Assembly (NCBI GenBank): GCA_002339015.1
Contig: DDJC01000045.1
Span: forward strand, 17,654 to 27,704
DNA length: 10,051 nt
Direction of reading: 5' to 3'
Origin: Burkholderiales bacterium UBA1834
GTDB taxonomy: Bacteria; Pseudomonadota; Gammaproteobacteria; Burkholderiales; Burkholderiaceae_C
Both the position numbers and the translations under genes were made by a program. The notes below the pieces were generated by a model. The model saw only the letters and a program-made list of their open reading frames with translations, did not search any database and was not told the DNA's origin. Positions 1 through 6,550 of the stretch are shown here, one piece after another. How positions within the stretch are numbered: position 1 is the first letter of the stretch; every line of letters begins with the position of its first letter.

Positions 1-207
1 GGGCAAGGCGGGTGTGACGGACAAGGTCGTGGCCCAGCGCCAGGGGCCGGTGAGCTTGTCGACGCCTTGGGGCGTTTCAGCGCTGATGACGCCGGCCTGC
101 GCCGTCATGGCCAGCACAAGCCCCCCCGCGCCCAAGGCGAGGGAGGGCCCCCCCGCGCGGGTGGCGGACAAGAGCTGGAAGAGAGCGAGGCGCCGGAACC
201 AGGTCAC
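1..207 (-). CDS. Unidentified protein with export-signal-like N-terminus (5' part only)
   Basis: An open frame on the minus strand runs without a stop from a GTG at 207-205 to the left edge (69 codons); the remainder lies outside the window. The N-terminus has basic residues (TWFRRLALFQLL), then a Gly/Ala/Leu-rich hydrophobic stretch (LALGAGGLVLAMTAQA) and then a polar stretch (GVISAETPQG). This resembles a signal peptide with possible cleavage after AQA. An in-frame stop lies just upstream in the terminator hairpin, so the start must fall after it. A TTG at 225-223 and an ATG at 108-106 are alternatives, and none has a convincing SD. Two in-frame copies of a 12-base motif with G7 runs encode parts of the hydrophobic stretch. 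I do not recognise the family. The gene follows the double-glycine peptide gene in the same direction, but a terminator lies between them, so a functional link is unproven. Confidence 0.4.
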   Translation of the reverse strand, partial: MTWFRRLALFQLLSATRAGGPSLALGAGGLVLAMTAQAGVISAETPQGVDKLTGPWRWATTLSVTPALP

Positions 208-223
208 AGGTGTCGGAAAGCGC

Positions 224-250
224 AAAACAAAGGCCGCTTACGCGGCCCTT
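224..250 (-). terminator. Intrinsic terminator after the double-glycine peptide gene
   Basis: Read on the minus strand, a 9-pair stem (arms 250-242 and 237-229, one G-T wobble) closes a 4-base GTAA loop and is followed by a T-rich run (TTTGTTTT). It lies 44 bases after the stop of the small peptide gene, where a rho-independent terminator would be expected. The plus-strand side lacks a T run, so it should act in one direction only. A second, shorter hairpin (7-base arms 258-264 and 269-275, loop TGGC) lies between the stop codon and this terminator. Confidence 0.8.
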
Positions 251-294
251 GAGTTAACGGCGGTTGGCACCGCCGCCGGGATGATCTGCCCGGA

Positions 295-489
295 TCAGTT
301 CGGGCCAGTGTTGGGGCCGCTGCCGCCGCCGCAGGTCGTGCAGACACTGGTGGACTTCTTGCCGGTCAGGACCAGCTTGAACAGGCCGCCGAAGAAGCCC
401 AGCACCAGGGGAATCGGGGCGCAGGGGTTGGTCAGGTTGAAGGTGCCGCCGCTGACGGCGGAAATTTCAGAGGATGACAGTTGGCGCAT
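295..489 (-). CDS. Double-glycine leader peptide, putative class II bacteriocin/microcin precursor
   Basis: This 64-residue ORF starts at an ATG with GGAGAG 7 bases upstream. The first 15 residues, MRQLSSSEISAVSGG, match the double-glycine leader pattern (MRxL..xEl..VSGG) that C39-peptidase ABC exporters cut after GG. The predicted mature product (residues 16-64, 49 aa) has Cys23, a hydrophobic helix-like segment (about residues 24-42, with GFFGG, a GxxxG-type motif), a basic GKK, a CTTC pair (Cys50, Cys53) and a Gly/Pro/Asn-rich tail. From the family, a role as a secreted antimicrobial or signalling peptide of the lactobin/cerein-like group is likely. The activity is inferred. No immunity protein or exporter gene is visible in the window; the partial gene at the left edge is the only downstream candidate partner. 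The following terminator and the upstream inverted repeat suggest its own transcription unit. Confidence 0.75.
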   Translation of the reverse strand: MRQLSSSEISAVSGGTFNLTNPCAPIPLVLGFFGGLFKLVLTGKKSTSVCTTCGGGSGPNTGPN

Positions 490-507
490 GAGAGCTCTCC
501 GGATTGG

Positions 508-538
508 GTTGCCGTCACAAAATCACGGAATCGGCAAC
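508..538 (-). promoter_or_regulatory. Inverted repeat upstream of the double-glycine peptide gene
   Basis: Perfect 7-base arms GTTGCCG (508-514) and CGGCAAC (532-538) flank a 17-base AT-richer centre, which also holds a nested CCGT/ACGG pair (512-515 and 525-528). The element ends about 18 bases before the peptide ATG, close to the SD. It could be a mRNA leader hairpin or a regulator binding site. The octamer GGATTGGG also occurs twice nearby (501-508 and 550-557). I found no convincing -35/-10 pair. Confidence 0.4.
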
Positions 539-638
539 ATTGTTTAACAGGATTGGGCATTCTTGCACCATTTCGAGTCAATGCCGTATCCCATGGACGG
601 GGGGCTTGCCTTGTCCGCGCAACCGTCTCAGACCACGT

Positions 639-1439
639 TCAGGAAGCGATCGTCAGGCTCACCGACAGCTTGTGCATCAATGCCGGCATGGGGGAGGGCG
701 GCAGTGCTTCGGTGAACACGCGCTTCATCTGGCGCAGGTGGCCCCACGAGATGGGATGCTGCTCGCTGAACTTGCTCGCATCGACCACCAGCCAGGGCTC
801 GGTGACCTGCCCGAGGATGGCATTGACCACGTCCAGCTCGCGCCCGTCGCGGTCCAGCAACCGCCCCTCGGCATCGATGCCCAGCGACGAAATGATGGCG
901 ATGTCCGCCTTCTTGCCCTTGAGGCAGGCCACGGTGTCCGGGCCTTCAAGCGCGCTGTCGCGGGGGCGCAGGCGGCCGGTGGGCACCTCGACCGTGCAGT
1001 CGGGGTGGTTGGCCAGGGCCTGGGCCACATGCAGGCTGTGGGTGATCACGTGCAGGCCCTTCTTGGCGCTCAGCGCCTGGGCGACCGCCTCGACCGTGGT
1101 GCCGATGCCGAGCATCAAACGGGCGCCGTCTGGCACGGCAGCGGCCACCGAGCGGGCGATCCGGGCCTTGGCGTCGGCCTTGAGGGCCTGCCGTTCACGC
1201 CAGGCCACGGCGGGCGTGGCGCGCGGGTTGGCCGGCGGCGGCAGGCTCACGCCCCCATTGAAACGGTCGAGCAGGCCGGCTTCGGTCAGGCGCTGGATGT
1301 CGCGACGCACCGTCTGCATGGTCACGTCCAGCCGCTGCGCCAGGCGTTCGACGGACACGGCGCCACGGGCGCGTACTTCATCGAGCAGGTTCTGCTGGCG
1401 CGGGTTGGGGGCCCAGGCCTCGCTGCGGGGCGACGGCAT
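639..1439 (-). CDS. glpR: DeoR-family transcriptional repressor, GlpR type
   Basis: This 266-residue protein has the DeoR layout. An N-terminal winged helix-turn-helix (about residues 14-62) carries SVERLAQRLDVTMQTVRRDIQRL followed by the short wing RFNGG. A C-terminal sugar-phosphate-sensing domain of the isomerase-like fold contains GIGTTVEAVAQAL (111-123) and VVDASKF (218-224). The length is close to the usual 250-260. The start ATG has GGAG 7 bases upstream (AGGAGA in CTAGGAGACCACC). The gene is divergent from glpD, sharing a 107-base intergenic region, which is why I assign GlpR: in known systems it represses glycerol-3-phosphate genes and is released by glycerol-3-phosphate. The ligand is inferred from the neighbour rather than seen in residues. 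Another DeoR specificity is possible. No clear terminator was found after its stop. Confidence 0.82.
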   Translation of the reverse strand: MPSPRSEAWAPNPRQQNLLDEVRARGAVSVERLAQRLDVTMQTVRRDIQRLTEAGLLDRFNGGVSLPPPANPRATPAVAWRERQALKADAKARIARSVAAAVPDGARLMLGIGTTVEAVAQALSAKKGLHVITHSLHVAQALANHPDCTVEVPTGRLRPRDSALEGPDTVACLKGKKADIAIISSLGIDAEGRLLDRDGRELDVVNAILGQVTEPWLVVDASKFSEQHPISWGHLRQMKRVFTEALPPSPMPALMHKLSVSLTIAS

Positions 1440-1546
1440 CGGTGGTCTCCTAGCGATGTTGTTGTGGTGGCATTGGCATCCCGGCCAGGCCTTTTCCTCA
1501 AGCCTAAAGCAAAACGGGCGTGCCTGTCAGCCGATACCATGTTCAC
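1440..1546. promoter_or_regulatory. Divergent glpR/glpD control region
   Basis: These 107 bases separate the two divergent genes and must hold both promoters. The glpR side has a clear SD. The glpD side has none. Just before the glpD ATG is ATGTTCACAT (1539-1548), an imperfect palindrome (ATGT-TC-ACAT). The ATGTTC half resembles the half-site of the E. coli GlpR operator as I recall it. It overlaps the glpD start codon, where a bound repressor could block expression. No good -35/-10 pair is evident for either gene. The operator assignment is speculative. Confidence 0.35.
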
Positions 1547-3160
1547 ATGAGTTCATCCGATCCCGCCGCCACGCCCGCTGAACCGGGCCCGCAGGACACC
1601 TCCGCCGACGTGTCCTGCGATGTGCTGGTCATCGGCGGGGGCATCAACGGGGCCGGCATCGCGCGTGACCTGGCCGGGCGCGGTTGGTCGGTGGTGCTGT
1701 GCGAGCAGCATGACCTGGCGCGGCACACCTCATCGGCCTCGACCAAGCTGATCCATGGCGGCCTGCGTTACCTGGAGCACGGTCAGATCGGCCTGGTGCG
1801 CAAAGCCCTGCAGGAACGTGAAGGCCTGCTGCGCGGCGCGCCGCACATCATGGCGCCGCTGCGTTTCGTGCTGCCGCACGATGCGGCCATGCGGCCGGCC
1901 TGGATGATCCGCGCCGGCCTGTGGCTGTACGACCACCTGGCGCGGCGCGATTTTCTGCCCGGCAGTGGCCAGATCGCGCTGGAGGGGCATGTGCTGGGCC
2001 GCCCTCTGCAGTCCGGCTGGCGCCAGGCCTTCGTGTATTCCGACGGCTGGGTGGACGACGCTCGCCTGGTGGTGCTGTGCGCGCAGGATGCCCGCGACCG
2101 CGGTGCCACCATCCTCACCCACACGCGCTGCCATCAACTGCGGCCGCTGGCCCAGGGCTGGGAGGCCCTGCTGGCGCACCATGATCCGCACAGCGCCCGG
2201 CTCACGCACCATGTGGCGGTGCGCGCGCGCCTGGTGGTCAATGCGGCGGGCCCCTGGGCCGATCAGGTGCAGGCCATGATGGCGGCCGATGCGCCCGGAG
2301 CCCGGCCACCGGCCAGGCACCTGCGGCTGGTCAAGGGCAGCCACATCGTGCTGCCGCGCCTGTTCGAGCATGACCACGCCTACATCTTCCAGGGCCATGA
2401 CCGACGCATCGTGTTCGCGATCCCTTATGAACAGCGTTTCACCCTGATCGGCACCACCGATGTGGACCATGTGGGCGGACCGGGTACCGCGGCCATCGAC
2501 GAGGCCGAAGTGGCCTACCTGTGCGATGCGGTGAACCGCTACTTCCGCCAGCCCGTGAGGCCGCTGGATGTGGTCTGGTCCTACGCCGGCGTGCGGCCGC
2601 TGATGGATGGCGAGCGCTCGGGCAAGGCTTCGGCCGTCACGCGCGACTACCGCCTGCAGCGCCACGCCGGTGCGGCGCCGTGGCTCACGGTGTGGGGCGG
2701 CAAGATCACCACCTTCCGCAAGCTGTCCGAACAGGCCGGCGATGTGGCCGGAGAACTGCTGCACGATCGCCGCCCGGCCTGGACCCGCGAGGCTGTGCTG
2801 CCTGGCGGCCGCCTGCTGGACCTGATCGAGGCCGAGGTGGACCCCGTGACCGACATGGCCGAGTTCCAGCGCTGCTTGCGCCAGCGCCACCCCTGGATGG
2901 ACCTGGGCCTGGTGCGCCGCTGGAGCCGTCAGTACGGCGCCCAGGTACTGCACCTGCTGGAGGGTGTGCAGCAGCGCGCCGACCTGGGCGCGGAGATCGC
3001 GCCCGGTGTGCACGAGGCCGAGCTGTTCTACCTGCGTCGCCAGGAATGGGCCTTCACCGGCGACGACGTGCTGTGGCGCCGCACCAAGCTGGGCCTGCAC
3101 CTGAGCGCCGATCAGCGCGAGGCCGTGTCGCGCTGGATGGCCGCGCAGGGCGGCCGCTGA
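1547..3160 (+). CDS. glpD: Aerobic glycerol-3-phosphate dehydrogenase
   Basis: This FAD-dependent enzyme oxidises sn-glycerol-3-phosphate to dihydroxyacetone phosphate at the inner membrane and passes electrons to quinone. With the ATG at 1547 it has 537 residues, near the usual 500-540. The FAD-binding Rossmann motif is VIGGGINGAG (28-37). The conserved SSASTKLIHGGLRYLE block follows at 62-77, and YAGVRPL (346-352) and the GGKITTFRKL motif come later. A C-terminal helical domain (HEAELFYLRRQEWAFTGDD...RTKLGL) is typical of GlpD. The frame extends upstream to a GTG at 1520, but the ATG at 1547 gives a normal N-terminus before the FAD motif. Neither start has a good SD. The gene is divergent from the GlpR-type repressor, which probably controls it. 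It ends 21 bases from the convergent thioesterase gene with no obvious terminator between them. Confidence 0.95.
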   Translation: MSSSDPAATPAEPGPQDTSADVSCDVLVIGGGINGAGIARDLAGRGWSVVLCEQHDLARHTSSASTKLIHGGLRYLEHGQIGLVRKALQEREGLLRGAPHIMAPLRFVLPHDAAMRPAWMIRAGLWLYDHLARRDFLPGSGQIALEGHVLGRPLQSGWRQAFVYSDGWVDDARLVVLCAQDARDRGATILTHTRCHQLRPLAQGWEALLAHHDPHSARLTHHVAVRARLVVNAAGPWADQVQAMMAADAPGARPPARHLRLVKGSHIVLPRLFEHDHAYIFQGHDRRIVFAIPYEQRFTLIGTTDVDHVGGPGTAAIDEAEVAYLCDAVNRYFRQPVRPLDVVWSYAGVRPLMDGERSGKASAVTRDYRLQRHAGAAPWLTVWGGKITTFRKLSEQAGDVAGELLHDRRPAWTREAVLPGGRLLDLIEAEVDPVTDMAEFQRCLRQRHPWMDLGLVRRWSRQYGAQVLHLLEGVQQRADLGAEIAPGVHEAELFYLRRQEWAFTGDDVLWRRTKLGLHLSADQREAVSRWMAAQGGR

Positions 3161-3181
3161 TGAAGCTTGTGCGCGTGGGGC

Positions 3182-4177
3182 TCAGCCCTCGCGCGCCGGC
3201 AGCAGGCAGTGGCTGCGCGCCGTGACGATGGGGCGGCTCGGATCTTCCTGCCAGACCTGCACGTGCACCAGCGCCACGCGGGCGCCCTGGCGCACGGTGG
3301 TGCAGCGCGCCCAGGTGTCCACGGGGCGGGCTGGGCGCAGGTAGTCCAGCGAGAAGTCGACACCGCGTGGCGCCTCTTCCGGGGCCAGGTCGCTGGTGTA
3401 GATCACGTGCAGCAGCGCGGCCGTCTCGGCGAAGCCGGCCACCACGCCGCCGTGCAGCGCGGGCAGCACGGGATTGCCGATCAGCTCGGGCTTGAAGGGC
3501 ATGCGGAACACGGCGGCGGCCGGATCGTCCGGCGGGGCGCAGCGCTCCAGCGCCAGGAAATCGGCATAGGGCGAGCGGCCCGCCGGTGAGGCAGGCGTGC
3601 GCACCAGGCCAGGGGCGGCACAGGCATCGGAGATGGCGGCGGCCGTGGTGGCTGCGGCCAGAGCGTTGGCGGAGGGCTGGTGCGACGTCCTGGGGGCGGC
3701 GGTGTCGCTCGCTGCCCTGGGCGTCGACCGCCGCTGGTTGGCCGTGCCCAGCATGAAGGTGGCGCTCACCATGGCCACGGGCTCACCCGTGCCGGGCTGG
3801 TAGATCTCGCCACGCACGAAGGCCACGTTGCGCGACACGCGGTGGCAGTGCGCCTGGCAGCTCAGGCCGATGCCGGCGCGCGCGGGGCGCAGATAGTCCA
3901 TGCGCAGATCGAGCGTGGCGAAAGGCACGAGGGTGTCCAGCGCCGCGCCCACGGCCAGGCCGCAGGCGGTGTCGGCCAGCACGGTGGCGCAGCCGGGGTG
4001 CAGCTGCTGCGTGAGCGCATCGCCCGTCCAGGCGTCGCGCGCGGGCATGTCCACGGTGGCGTGGCCCTTCTGCACGCCCACGTCGCGGGCGGTCATGCCC
4101 GATTCGCGGGCGTAGGGGATGCCTTGCAGGAAGGCATTGGCCCAGGCGGGCACGGTGTCGGCGTTGAACAGGCTCAT
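3182..4177 (-). CDS. Tandem-hotdog PaaI-family acyl-CoA thioesterase
   Basis: The 331-residue product has two hotdog domains of the PaaI/YbgC-like type joined by a long low-complexity linker. Domain 1 (about residues 10-145) contains HPGCATVLADTACG (60-73) and DLRMDYLRPAR. Domain 2 (about 200-328) contains LHGGVVAGFAETAA (241-254) and DFSLDYLRPAR. The repeated HxG...D/E and (M/L)DYLRPAR blocks mark an internal duplication. The linker (about 146-200) is rich in Ala, Ser, Thr and Pro. PaaI-family proteins hydrolyse acyl- or aryl-CoA thioesters in the cytoplasm; the substrate cannot be told from the sequence. In domain 1 the usual HGG is HPG, so the two active sites may not be equal. It is the last gene of the five-gene minus-strand set, 18 bases after the lipoprotein gene, and has a weak SD. 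Confidence 0.85.
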   Translation of the reverse strand: MSLFNADTVPAWANAFLQGIPYARESGMTARDVGVQKGHATVDMPARDAWTGDALTQQLHPGCATVLADTACGLAVGAALDTLVPFATLDLRMDYLRPARAGIGLSCQAHCHRVSRNVAFVRGEIYQPGTGEPVAMVSATFMLGTANQRRSTPRAASDTAAPRTSHQPSANALAAATTAAAISDACAAPGLVRTPASPAGRSPYADFLALERCAPPDDPAAAVFRMPFKPELIGNPVLPALHGGVVAGFAETAALLHVIYTSDLAPEEAPRGVDFSLDYLRPARPVDTWARCTTVRQGARVALVHVQVWQEDPSRPIVTARSHCLLPAREG

Positions 4178-4195
4178 GGCAGGCTTACGGCGGGG

Positions 4196-4774
4196 TCAGG
4201 ACTTGGGGGCCAGCTGGATGGCCAGGCCGCGTTGGGTGATCTTGATGGCGGAGACCGTCAGGCCATGCTCATCGGCGCGCTTCAATTCTTCAGGCGTGAA
4301 GCGGTGCACCACGTAGTCCTGCAGTCGGTCCTCGGTCAGCCAGCCGCCCAGCTTGGTCATCTGGCGCTGGTAGCTGTCGGGCAGGCCCTGAATGCTGACC
4401 TTGTCGATGGTGACGTTGGCCAGGCGGATGGTCTGGTCGCGCGGCTCGTAGCGCAGGCCGAAGCTCAGCCACAGCGAGCCCTGGTACTGTCGCTTGAACC
4501 AGCGGTCGGTGGCGCTCAGGTCGATGTCGGCCAGCACGCGGTTGGCATCGGGCTGCATGGTCAGGCGCGGCGCGTTGGCCGTCACGTCGAACACGTCCAG
4601 GATCTGGTTGCGCATCGGAAACTGCTGGCCCAGCTTCTGAAGCAGCTCCTCACGGGTGATCTCGACGGTGCTGGGTGCCAGGGCCGTGCGCACAGTGGCG
4701 CAGGCGGCCAAGGTGGCGATCATGCCGGTGAGCAGGAGGCGGCCGGCCATGCGGCGGGACAACGGTTGCGACAT
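4196..4774 (-). CDS. DUF1439 (YceB-like) outer-membrane lipoprotein
   Basis: With the ATG at 4774 the product has 192 residues and begins with a lipoprotein signal: basic MSQPLSRRMAGR, a hydrophobic core LLLTGMIAT, then the lipobox LAAC with Cys25 as the lipidation site. The mature part resembles the DUF1439 family, of which E. coli YceB is a member: small lipoproteins of unknown role with a beta-rich fold (ITREELLQKLGQQFPM... opening, a LSATDRWF region and a C-terminal ITQRGLAIQL strand). The residue after Cys is Ala, which in enterobacterial rules favours outer-membrane sorting. The frame is open further upstream (ATGs at 4831 and 4855), but those starts would bury the signal peptide. No strong SD is present. 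The family assignment rests on my recall of the pattern. Confidence 0.75.
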   Translation of the reverse strand: MSQPLSRRMAGRLLLTGMIATLAACATVRTALAPSTVEITREELLQKLGQQFPMRNQILDVFDVTANAPRLTMQPDANRVLADIDLSATDRWFKRQYQGSLWLSFGLRYEPRDQTIRLANVTIDKVSIQGLPDSYQRQMTKLGGWLTEDRLQDYVVHRFTPEELKRADEHGLTVSAIKITQRGLAIQLAPKS

Positions 4775-4845
4775 GGTGTGTGCTTGCGGTGCTTGGTCTG
4801 AACCCGGGTCGGTGGCCGGCCCGTGATCCATGGTGTCAGGCTGAG

Positions 4846-5364
4846 TCAGGCCCATGGTAGCGAGGGCCCCTGTGCCGCTGCCGCCACCCACTGCTGCAGG
4901 CTCAGCACCTGCGTGCCGCGCAGCCGGGCGCGCTTGGCCAGCTTGAGCAAGGCGGCGTCCTTCGTGAACAGCCATTGTGCGTTCAGGTGCAGCGCCAGGT
5001 CGATGAAAACCTGGTCATCCGGATCCTTGCACCTGAGCGGGCCGCGCGGGGGCTCGTCCACCATGTGCGCGTGCTCGAACACGGTGGTGGTGAGGGCAGG
5101 ATCCGGCTGCCAGCGCGCGAACACCGAGCGCGGCCACACGTGGTGCCATTCGGTCTGCATCGACGGGCAGGCGATCCAGCGCAAGGTGCCGGCGGCCAGC
5201 CCTGCCGCCAGCGGGTGCGCGGCCGGATCCTTGAAGACGCGCCAGTCCAGCAGCGCGTTGGTGTCGAGGATGACGATGGCCGGCCCGGTGGGCGGTGAAG
5301 GCAGCACCGAGGCGGCTTCCGGCAAGACAGCGTCGGCTGGCGGCCTTGTGTCGATCAGGCTCAT
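4846..5364 (-). CDS. PIN-domain protein, putative ribonuclease
   Basis: This 172-residue protein starts at an ATG whose last two bases form part of the mnmA stop (ATGA, 4-base overlap), so translation is probably coupled. After a Pro/Ala-rich N-terminal extension of about 28 residues comes a PIN domain: VILDTNALLDW with Asp34, Glu72 in MQTEW, DPDDQ (114-118, probable Asp117) and TKDAALL with Asp136. These acidic residues are the expected metal-binding set of PIN nucleases. The sequence fits the PIN group often annotated as a putative toxin component, which is common in Burkholderiales outside toxin-antitoxin pairs. No antitoxin-like small gene precedes it; its upstream neighbour is a tRNA-modifying enzyme. 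A house-keeping RNA role is as likely as a toxin role. The frame is open upstream to 5589, but that part is mnmA read in another frame. Confidence 0.82.
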   Translation of the reverse strand: MSLIDTRPPADAVLPEAASVLPSPPTGPAIVILDTNALLDWRVFKDPAAHPLAAGLAAGTLRWIACPSMQTEWHHVWPRSVFARWQPDPALTTTVFEHAHMVDEPPRGPLRCKDPDDQVFIDLALHLNAQWLFTKDAALLKLAKRARLRGTQVLSLQQWVAAAAQGPSLPWA

Positions 5365-6500
5365 GCTGGCTGACCCGAACCGGTGATCACGCCGCCGCCC
5401 AGGCAGACCTCGCCGTCGTACATCACCACCGACTGACCGGGCGTGACGGCCCATTGCGCCTCGGGAAAGCGCAGCTCGATGTGGCCCGGCGTGGCACCGG
5501 TCACTTCGCAGGCGGCGTCCTCCTGGCGGTAGCGCGTCTTGGCGGCCAGCGCGGGCAGGTGATCCGTGGGCGGCTTGCCGGCCACCCAACTCAGGTCATC
5601 GGCCGCCAGCGTGTGCGATTGCAGCCAGGGGTGGTCGTGGCCCTGCACCACGTACAGGGTGTTCCTGGCCATGTCCTTGCGGGCCACGAACCAGGGCTCG
5701 TGCTCGCCGCCGCCGCGCGGTGCCTTCTTGTCCTTGACGCCGCCGATGCCGATGCCCTTGCGCTGGCCCAGGGTGTAGAAACTCAGGCCCACGTGCTGCC
5801 CCAGCTGGCGGCCCTTGTCGTCGAGGATGGGGCCGGGCTGGTTCGACAGGTAGCGGTTCAGGAACTCTCGGAAGGGCCGCTCGCCGATGAAGCAGATCCC
5901 CGTGGAATCCTTCTTCTTGGCGTTGGGCAGGCCGATCTCGGCGGCGATGCGGCGCACTTCCGTCTTGGGCAGCTCGCCGACGGGGAACAGTGTCTTGGCC
6001 AGTTGCGCCTGGTTCAGGCGGTGCAGGAAATAGCTCTGGTCCTTGAGCGGGTCCAGCCCCTTGAGCAACTCGAACCGCGACCCCCCGGCCAAAGCCGCAT
6101 CGGCCACCTCGCGCACCCGGGCGTAGTGGCCGGTGGCGATCTTCTCGGCGCCCAGGCGCATCGCGTGGTCCAGGAAGGCCTTGAACTTGATCTCTGCGTT
6201 GCACAGCACATCAGGGTTGGGTGTGCGGCCGGCCTGGTACTCGCGCAGGAACTCGGCGAAGACGCGGTCCTTGTAGTCGGCGGCGAAGTTGACGTGCTCG
6301 ATCTCGATGCCCAGCACGTCGGCCACGCTGGCCGCGTCCAGGAAATCCTGGCGGCTGGAGCAGTACTCGCTGTCATCGTCATCTTCCCAGTTCTTCATGA
6401 AGATGCCGACCACCTCGTGGCCTTGTTGCTTGAGCAGGTGGGCGCTGACGGCGGAATCAACGCCGCCACTGAGGCCCACCACCACGCGGTACCGCTTCAT
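5361..6500 (-). CDS. mnmA: tRNA-specific 2-thiouridylase MnmA
   Basis: MnmA activates C2 of the wobble uridine U34 in tRNA-Lys, tRNA-Glu and tRNA-Gln with ATP and installs sulfur delivered as persulfide. The 379-residue product has the family's normal length. The PP-loop SGGVDS is at 11-16, just after the start MKRYRVVVGL. GIFMKNWEDD follows at 32-41. The catalytic Cys pair is Cys100 in NPDVLCNAEIKF and Cys203 in GICFIGERPF. KDQSYFL (153-159) and the C-terminal beta domain (FVARKDMARNTLYVVQG) are also present. The reading frame is open upstream to 6716, but that section overlaps the end of the Nudix gene and shows no MnmA homology. It lies 50 bases after the Nudix gene, the same nudJ-mnmA order as in E. 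coli as I recall it, and overlaps the PIN gene downstream. Confidence 0.97.
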   Translation of the reverse strand: MKRYRVVVGLSGGVDSAVSAHLLKQQGHEVVGIFMKNWEDDDDSEYCSSRQDFLDAASVADVLGIEIEHVNFAADYKDRVFAEFLREYQAGRTPNPDVLCNAEIKFKAFLDHAMRLGAEKIATGHYARVREVADAALAGGSRFELLKGLDPLKDQSYFLHRLNQAQLAKTLFPVGELPKTEVRRIAAEIGLPNAKKKDSTGICFIGERPFREFLNRYLSNQPGPILDDKGRQLGQHVGLSFYTLGQRKGIGIGGVKDKKAPRGGGEHEPWFVARKDMARNTLYVVQGHDHPWLQSHTLAADDLSWVAGKPPTDHLPALAAKTRYRQEDAACEVTGATPGHIELRFPEAQWAVTPGQSVVMYDGEVCLGGGVITGSGQPA

Positions 6501-6550
6501 GATGCAAGGAAAGAGAGAAAAGGAGTGCGCCGGGGGACGGCGCCGGACGA

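Noticed and set aside
14..547. 177-codon plus-strand frame over the left end
   Set aside because: It runs antisense through the double-glycine peptide gene and its terminator, has no SD or domain, and is typical of spurious frames in GC-rich DNA.
555..581. Promoter with TTGACT (581-576) for the double-glycine peptide gene
   Set aside because: No -10-like hexamer at 16-18 bases; the candidate position reads GCCCAA.
1730..3100. 456-codon minus-strand frame opposite glpD
   Set aside because: Long antisense frame caused by codon bias; Ala/Gly/His/Gln-rich without recognisable motifs, while the plus strand encodes a complete GlpD.
4846..5364. VapBC-type toxin-antitoxin module
   Set aside because: Only the PIN component is present; no antitoxin-sized gene precedes or follows it.
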